Made by a program: the position numbers and the translations under genes. The notes beneath the pieces are model-generated. The model was given only the letters and a program-made list of their open reading frames with translations. It made no database searches and was not told the DNA's origin. A stretch of 11,479 nucleotides of DNA from Sulfurospirillum sp. UBA1314 (GTDB lineage: Bacteria > Campylobacterota > Campylobacteria > Campylobacterales > Sulfurospirillaceae), in the NCBI GenBank assembly GCA_002307095.1, contig DBTO01000092.1, positions 23,680 to 35,158 of the forward strand, written 5' to 3'. Every line of letters begins with the position of its first letter. Position 1 is the stretch's first letter. Below are positions 8,553 to 11,479 of this stretch, one piece after another.

Positions 8553-8771
8553 TTATGATTTTTTCAAAAGTGCTTTATTAAACGCCTCTGCCCATTTGGT
8601 TGAAACCTCCATATAGGTTGCATGTGCAATTGGGTCGTCTTTTAATATCCAATTACCGCAGGAAGCACACCTCGTTGAATACTCTTCAAGCTCGGCTAAG
8701 CTCATACTATCAACTGCTTTAAGCCGTGCTTTGCACTCTGCAATCGAGCATTTTAGGGGGGTACTACTCAT
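8553..8771 (-). CDS. Small four-cysteine protein of unknown function
   Basis: I do not recognise this 72-residue protein. It has four cysteines in two pairs, Cys8-x4-Cys13 and Cys35-x2-Cys38 (RCASCGNW), separated by a predicted helix (residues 15-32, rich in Ala, Leu, Glu and Lys), plus His50. A zinc-ribbon-like or other metal-binding fold is plausible. The rest (46-72) looks helical. No signal peptide or membrane segment is seen. ATG 8771 has AAAGGAG 8 bp upstream; a GTG at 8798 would add 9 residues and lies at the predicted transcript start, so it is rejected. It has its own strong extended -10 promoter next to a direct repeat, suggesting regulated expression independent of the upstream cyclase gene. 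It converges on the dapD terminator. Confidence 0.75.
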   Translation of the reverse strand: MSSTPLKCSIAECKARLKAVDSMSLAELEEYSTRCASCGNWILKDDPIAHATYMEVSTKWAEAFNKALLKKS

Positions 8772-8802
8772 AGGAAAAACTCCTTTAGGATATGTCACAC
8801 CT

Positions 8803-8811
8803 ATTGTAGCA
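8803..8811 (-). promoter_or_regulatory. Extended -10 promoter TGCTACAAT for the small four-cysteine gene
   Basis: The minus strand reads TGCTACAAT, an extended -10 with 5 of 6 hexamer matches, after a run of seven Ts. It predicts a start near 8796 and a 25-base leader carrying AAAGGAG. A TTGACA at 8837-8832 is 23 bp away, too far to be a normal -35. Confidence 0.65.
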
Positions 8812-8823
8812 TATTAAAAAAAG

Positions 8824-8842
8824 CAATTATATGTCAATTATA
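8824..8842. repeat. Tandem 8-bp direct repeat CAATTATA-TGT-CAATTATA
   Basis: Two exact 8-bp copies (8824-8831 and 8835-8842) have an 11-bp repeat period, about one helical turn. They cover the -28 to -46 region of the promoter for the small four-cysteine gene and overlap the stop codon of the cyclase gene. Position and phasing suit a transcription factor site, but this is inference. Confidence 0.6.
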
Positions 8843-10055
8843 AGCAAATGAGACAGTTACGTCCACTCTCCTTCGCTTTATACAAAGCATCATCGGCACG
8901 TTTGATGACGTCCTGAGGCGTTTTCCCTTTGGCTGAAAGTGCCACCCCAATGCTAACAGAGAGACGTTCTTTTTTAACGGTGGTCGCTTTTTGTATCTCT
9001 TTGGTCGCTTTCTCTGGGCGGTTTTTATCACGAATGACAAAGCCACGTCTGAAAATGCGTTCCCTTACCTCTTCAAGCGCCATAATGCACTCTTCTTTTT
9101 TCTTGCCGCTGAATAAAATAGTAAACTCTTCACCCCCGTAACGATAGGCTTTTCCTCCATTTTTAACATGGCTGAGCTCTTTTGCGACGAGCTTCAAAAC
9201 GTCATCGCCTATATCGTGCCCGAAGGTGTCATTAAATTTTTTAAAAAAATCGATGTCAACCATAGCGATAACATAGTTCGAGCCTAAGCGCAAAAAACGC
9301 TCTTCAAGTGCTCGGCGTGCGGGAATGGCGGTTAGTGTATCAATGTACGCCATGCGATACGCATCGTGAGCGAGCGCTGCAATCGCAATGAGTGATGCGA
9401 CAAGACAAAAGAGAATGAAGTGGTTACTCTCTTGTAAAAAAAGCAATGGAATCATCTGTGCCATCAGCATCCAAAAAGGAGCTTTTTGGCTTTGAGCTTC
9501 AAAGAGTAATGAGATCAAAAAGATAAAAAATAACGAAATCAGTGCAATAATCAAAATAAAATCACTGGCTTTTGAGATGCCTTGTAGGCTTACATGTAAG
9601 ATGGGTGTATCGAGTGCTTGTTGCAATGAGGGCGAGAAATATTTGAGTCCCATATACCCAATGAGAAGAATGACCAAGCCAATACTTGTGCGCAAAGCTC
9701 CAAAAGAGCTAAAAAGTCCACGTTCTTGCAAGGCATAGATCAAAAAATATCCTAAAGCCGTAATAAGAGGGGCTATATGCCAAAAAGCGGTGACACTCAG
9801 TTTGGTAAAAAGGGTTGTTGGAAAGGCCAAGCAGAGCATAAAAAAGAGTGGAAAAAGTAATAAGACAAAGAGTTTGCTTTTATTAAAATAAACACTAAGC
9901 CCAATCGCAATCAAAAGAAAAATAAAGGTACTTTGCCACACAAAATAGTAAGCATAAGCGGGAATAAGAGTGAATTTTATCGCAGCAAATGCGAGAAGAA
10001 TCATGCCCAAACAGAGTGCATAAAAAGTGAAGAGAGTCTCTCTAAGGCGTTGCAT
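8838..10055 (-). CDS. Membrane-bound diguanylate cyclase (GGDEF domain)
   Basis: A 405-residue inner-membrane protein expected to make cyclic di-GMP from two GTP. Residues 1-230 hold about seven or eight hydrophobic segments (for example 12-32, 38-55, 60-80, 90-108, 123-137, 165-186, 193-206, 212-230) with no recognisable sensor domain. The catalytic domain runs from about 236 to 402: DTLTAIPARRALEERF (239-254), metal-binding Asp267 in VDIDFFKKFND, and GGEEF at 307-311, an active-type site. The inhibitory RxxD site that normally precedes GGEEF by five residues is absent (KNGG), so product inhibition through it is not expected. A lysine-rich insertion (342-363) precedes LSVSIGVA. AGGGAA precedes the ATG. 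The gene lies 23 bp after the E1-like gene and may be co-transcribed with it. Confidence 0.9.
   Translation of the reverse strand: MQRLRETLFTFYALCLGMILLAFAAIKFTLIPAYAYYFVWQSTFIFLLIAIGLSVYFNKSKLFVLLLFPLFFMLCLAFPTTLFTKLSVTAFWHIAPLITALGYFLIYALQERGLFSSFGALRTSIGLVILLIGYMGLKYFSPSLQQALDTPILHVSLQGISKASDFILIIALISLFFIFLISLLFEAQSQKAPFWMLMAQMIPLLFLQESNHFILFCLVASLIAIAALAHDAYRMAYIDTLTAIPARRALEERFLRLGSNYVIAMVDIDFFKKFNDTFGHDIGDDVLKLVAKELSHVKNGGKAYRYGGEEFTILFSGKKKEECIMALEEVRERIFRRGFVIRDKNRPEKATKEIQKATTVKKERLSVSIGVALSAKGKTPQDVIKRADDALYKAKESGRNCLICL
9590..9599. repeat. Iterated palindrome TTACATGTAA, copy 6 (in the diguanylate cyclase gene)
   Basis: Exact copy, extended to the 12-bp palindrome CTTACATGTAAG at 9589-9600. 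It is read as Leu-His-Val at residues 153-155, in a loop between predicted membrane helices. Confidence 0.9.
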
Positions 10056-10078
10056 TGCGTTCCCTGTTTTTAATACGA

Positions 10079-10864
10079 TTATAGCGAAATTAGTTCATAT
10101 TCCCATAAATCCCCCATCAGAGGTGTTTGAAGATGAGGTTTTCCTAAGAGCAATTTTACCACTTCTGCACTTTGAATGGAAGCAGCAAAGCAGACGGTGA
10201 ACGCAGGATTGCCCACTTTTTTCTCAACGCCATCACCTTTTTGAGTATAGAGTGGCTCAAGCAAAGCTGAGGTTGAAAATTGACTGTAGTAGCCAGCAAT
10301 CGCGCCATGCACAAACGGTTTTGCTCTCTCGTAACAGAGTTTTGCAAGTAGGCATTTGAGATCGGGATTGTCGAGTGCGTCAACGACAACATCGGCTTCT
10401 TGGATAAGTTTTGCATCAGCTATTGGGTCAAAAAATGTGGTAATACTTCTTACATGTAAAGCAGGGTTGATCGCTTCAAGATTCTCTTTTAAGACCTCTG
10501 CTTTGAGTCGACCGAGTGTTTTGGGGGAAGAGAAATTTTGACGATTGAGGTTATGTTCTTCAAAAACATCGCCATCGCATAGGATGAGATTTCCCACACC
10601 AATGCGCGTCAGCATTTCAGATACAAAACCACCCAATCCGCCACAGCCAATAACCAGCACGGTGGATTGAAAAAGAGTGTATTGTTCGTGTGTCGAAATT
10701 GTTTTTTGGTTGCGTTTATAGCGAAGGGGTAAAATGTTGTGTTTGAGAGCCATCTCTTCCACATCTTTGAAGTTACATGTAAAGGTTTTCATTGCCTCAA
10801 AAGTTGTTGTTAGTGGTAAGAAACCTTCATTAAGATGATTTTTTAAAAAATCCAAAAGTTCCAT
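10079..10864 (-). CDS. ThiF/MoeB/HesA-family E1-like adenylyltransferase
   Basis: A 261-residue cytosolic E1-like enzyme that would adenylate the C-terminal glycine of a MoaD/ThiS-type sulfur carrier. The ATP site is VLVIGCGGLGGFVSEML (69-85), followed by DGDVFEEHNLNRQ (97-109), with Arg108 and the nearby Lys121 as in MoeB/ThiF, and DALDN (162-166). The C-terminal region (GNPAFTVCFAASIQSAEVVKLLLG, split at 218-228 and 229-241) replaces the family's zinc-binding CxxC pairs, which are absent, as is a rhodanese domain. Residues 1-65 are an extra N-terminal segment. ATG 10864 has AGGA upstream; the frame back to 10951 would overlap the divergent gene. Two MoaD-like genes lie next to it, arguing for a pterin-cofactor role over thiamine. 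It carries two TTACATGTAA copies. Confidence 0.85.
   Translation of the reverse strand: MELLDFLKNHLNEGFLPLTTTFEAMKTFTCNFKDVEEMALKHNILPLRYKRNQKTISTHEQYTLFQSTVLVIGCGGLGGFVSEMLTRIGVGNLILCDGDVFEEHNLNRQNFSSPKTLGRLKAEVLKENLEAINPALHVRSITTFFDPIADAKLIQEADVVVDALDNPDLKCLLAKLCYERAKPFVHGAIAGYYSQFSTSALLEPLYTQKGDGVEKKVGNPAFTVCFAASIQSAEVVKLLLGKPHLQTPLMGDLWEYELISL
10450..10459. repeat. Iterated palindrome TTACATGTAA, copy 7 (in the E1-like gene)
   Basis: Exact copy read on the minus strand as Leu-His-Val at residues 136-138. Confidence 0.9.
10773..10782. repeat. Iterated palindrome TTACATGTAA, copy 8 (in the E1-like gene)
   Basis: Exact copy read on the minus strand as Phe-Thr-Cys-Asn at residues 28-31, in the non-conserved N-terminal segment. 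It lies 323 bp from copy 7. Confidence 0.9.
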
Positions 10865-10880
10865 TTTCTTTATCCTAGTG

Positions 10881-10886
10881 TATAAT
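10881..10886 (+). promoter_or_regulatory. -10 box TATAAT for the divergent MoaD-like gene
   Basis: A perfect TATAAT stands behind a T-rich stretch (10864-10871) in the 40-bp gap between divergent genes. It predicts a start near 10893 and a leader of about 12 bases that just keeps GAAGGA. On the minus strand the same bases give ATTATA, so one AT-rich core could serve both directions, but a start for the E1 gene there would leave almost no leader. Confidence 0.45.
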
Positions 10887-10904
10887 TTTCTAGAAGGATA
10901 TTTC

Positions 10905-11183
10905 ATGCACATTATACTGAATGCTTTTTCATTTTTGCGCGAAAAACTCAAACAAAAAGGAGTCCCTTATGTGGAAGCTCCTTGGGTTGTTGATGATAAA
11001 ACACGCATTGTTGATTTGATCGATTCATTGGGGCTTGAGCCAAAAGAGGTGGAAGCCGTTTTTCTCAATTATACCGTTGTGCCCAAAGAGACAGAGCTCC
11101 ATGAAAATGACCGTGTAGCACTTCTGCCACCTGGAACACCCGGTTCCTTTCGACTTCTCTCAGGACTTAATAAAGAAAATTAA
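10905..11183 (+). CDS. MoaD/ThiS-like beta-grasp protein with extended C-terminus
   Basis: A 92-residue protein of the MoaD/ThiS sulfur-carrier fold. The order of strands is typical: HIILNAFSFLREKL (2-15), a helix with RIVDLIDSLGLEPKEV (34-49), VFLNYTVVPKETELHENDRVALLPP (52-76). Instead of ending in Gly-Gly after the last strand, it continues PGTPGSFRLLSGLNKEN (76-92), so it cannot be thiocarboxylated at a terminal glycine as it stands. From memory, the PPGTPG form occurs in MoaD-like proteins near tungsten/aldehyde oxidoreductase genes, but I cannot verify this here. ATG 10905 has GAAGGA 6 bp upstream; the GTG at 10878 overlaps the -10 box. Its stop overlaps that of the opposite MoaD-like gene by 4 bp. 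Confidence 0.78.
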   Translation: MHIILNAFSFLREKLKQKGVPYVEAPWVVDDKTRIVDLIDSLGLEPKEVEAVFLNYTVVPKETELHENDRVALLPPGTPGSFRLLSGLNKEN

Positions 11184-11407
11184 CCGCCTCCCACTTTGGG
11201 GAAGAGGGCGATTTCATCACCCTCTTGTAAAATGTACGATGGTGCAACATGCCTGCCATTGACCATCAAAACACCTAAAGGCGATACGCGCTCAAGCTCC
11301 AATGTGTCTATAACCGTTTGAGCTGTTGTGCCATTGGGATATTCTCTTTGCTCTGCTTTAAAGCGACCTTCTCGGTACTGAGCAAAGAGTTTAACGATAA
11401 CGTGCAT
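11180..11407 (-). CDS. MoaD/ThiS-family sulfur carrier ending in Gly-Gly-Gly
   Basis: A 75-residue ubiquitin-like sulfur carrier. MHVIVKLFAQYREGR, the middle GVLMVNGRHVAPSYILQEGD and the end EIALFPKVGGG follow the MoaD pattern. The C-terminal Gly-Gly is the residue pair that an E1 (MoeB-type) enzyme adenylates before sulfur transfer, and the 'ALFPxVGGG' ending is closer to MoaD than to ThiS, which supports molybdopterin or tungstopterin synthesis. ATG 11407 shares a base with the stop of the preceding gene (TGATG), so the two are coupled. The likely activating enzyme is the ThiF/MoeB-like protein encoded about 300 bp away on the same strand. Its stop is interlocked (TTAA) with that of the convergent MoaD-like gene. 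Confidence 0.85.
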   Translation of the reverse strand: MHVIVKLFAQYREGRFKAEQREYPNGTTAQTVIDTLELERVSPLGVLMVNGRHVAPSYILQEGDEIALFPKVGGG

Positions 11408-11479
11408 CAAAAATTCCAGAACGCATCGATCTCTTCACCTGTAAAGTCCCAAGTGACATTGTGAGGAGGAAGTGTTTCG
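11407..11479 (-). CDS. C-terminal fragment of an unidentified gene upstream of the MoaD-like gene
   Basis: Only the last 23 codons and a TGA are in the window. The residues, beginning ETLPPHNVTWDFTGEE and ending AFWNF, are rich in aromatic and acidic residues and look like a genuine protein end, with normal codon use. The TGATG overlap with the sulfur-carrier gene shows they belong to one operon. A pterin-dependent oxidoreductase (for example of the aldehyde:ferredoxin oxidoreductase type) or a cofactor-synthesis enzyme would fit the neighbours, but the fragment is too short to identify. Confidence 0.55.
   Translation of the reverse strand, partial: ETLPPHNVTWDFTGEEIDAFWNF

Noticed and set aside
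8832..8837. TTGACA on the minus strand as a -35 box
   Set aside because: It is 23 bp from the -10 hexamer, beyond normal spacing; the match is a by-product of the tandem TATAATTG repeats.
10865..10951. 29-codon N-terminal extension of the E1-like gene
   Set aside because: It overlaps the divergent MoaD-like gene and the promoter gap; ATG 10864 has AGGA upstream.

Overview
The window looks like chromosome of a free-living Campylobacterota (epsilonproteobacterium), most likely Sulfurospirillum or a close relative. Evidence: a fused ispDF gene; an HP1021/CemR-type pseudo-receiver regulator; a long (405-residue) DapD; and the gene order dapD, mrp | ispDF, regulator, sat-like gene, pgpA, which from memory matches Campylobacter jejuni Cj1605-Cj1610. 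Promoters are of the epsilon type: an extended or strong -10 box behind T/A-rich tracts and no clear -35. I see no tRNA, rRNA, CRISPR array, IS element or phage gene.

Layout. (1) 1-1756, plus strand: the tail of a molybdate ABC permease (modB), then modD with its own promoter, then yigZ coupled to modD by a TGATG overlap. (2) 6031-1724, minus strand: ispDF, cemR, sat-like and pgpA form a tight operon with overlapping or nearly touching genes, followed by yceI, whose 3' end overlaps that of yigZ by 33 bp. (3) 6138-8504, plus strand: mrp and dapD, divergent from ispDF and closed by a 12-bp hairpin. (4) 10864-8553, minus strand: a ThiF/MoeB-like E1 enzyme, a membrane diguanylate cyclase, and an unrecognised 72-residue four-cysteine protein with its own promoter. 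(5) 10865-11479: a MoaD/ThiS-like gene divergent from the E1 gene, a second MoaD-like gene ending in Gly-Gly-Gly that meets it tail to tail, and the last 23 codons of an unidentified gene.

How the genes fit together: molybdate (or tungstate) uptake at the left edge and an E1 plus two sulfur-carrier proteins at the right edge both point to pterin-cofactor metalloenzymes. The centre is housekeeping: isoprenoid precursors (ispDF), phosphatidylglycerol (pgpA), Fe-S assembly (mrp), lysine and peptidoglycan (dapD), under or beside a global regulator gene (cemR).

The strongest unexplained signal is a perfect 10-bp palindrome, TTACATGTAA. It occurs eight times, always inside coding sequence, in four genes (yigZ x3, ispDF x2, the diguanylate cyclase x1, the E1 gene x2). 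Every ACATGT hexamer I can find in the window lies inside this 10-mer. In proteins it reads as Leu-His-Val or (Phe/Leu)-Thr-Cys. It behaves like a highly iterated palindrome spread through genes. Other points of interest are an ATP-sulfurylase homologue lacking its sulfate-binding residues, an Mrp with only one cysteine of its CPxC motif, and a probable TTG start for ispDF because the upstream ATG lies against a promoter -10 box.
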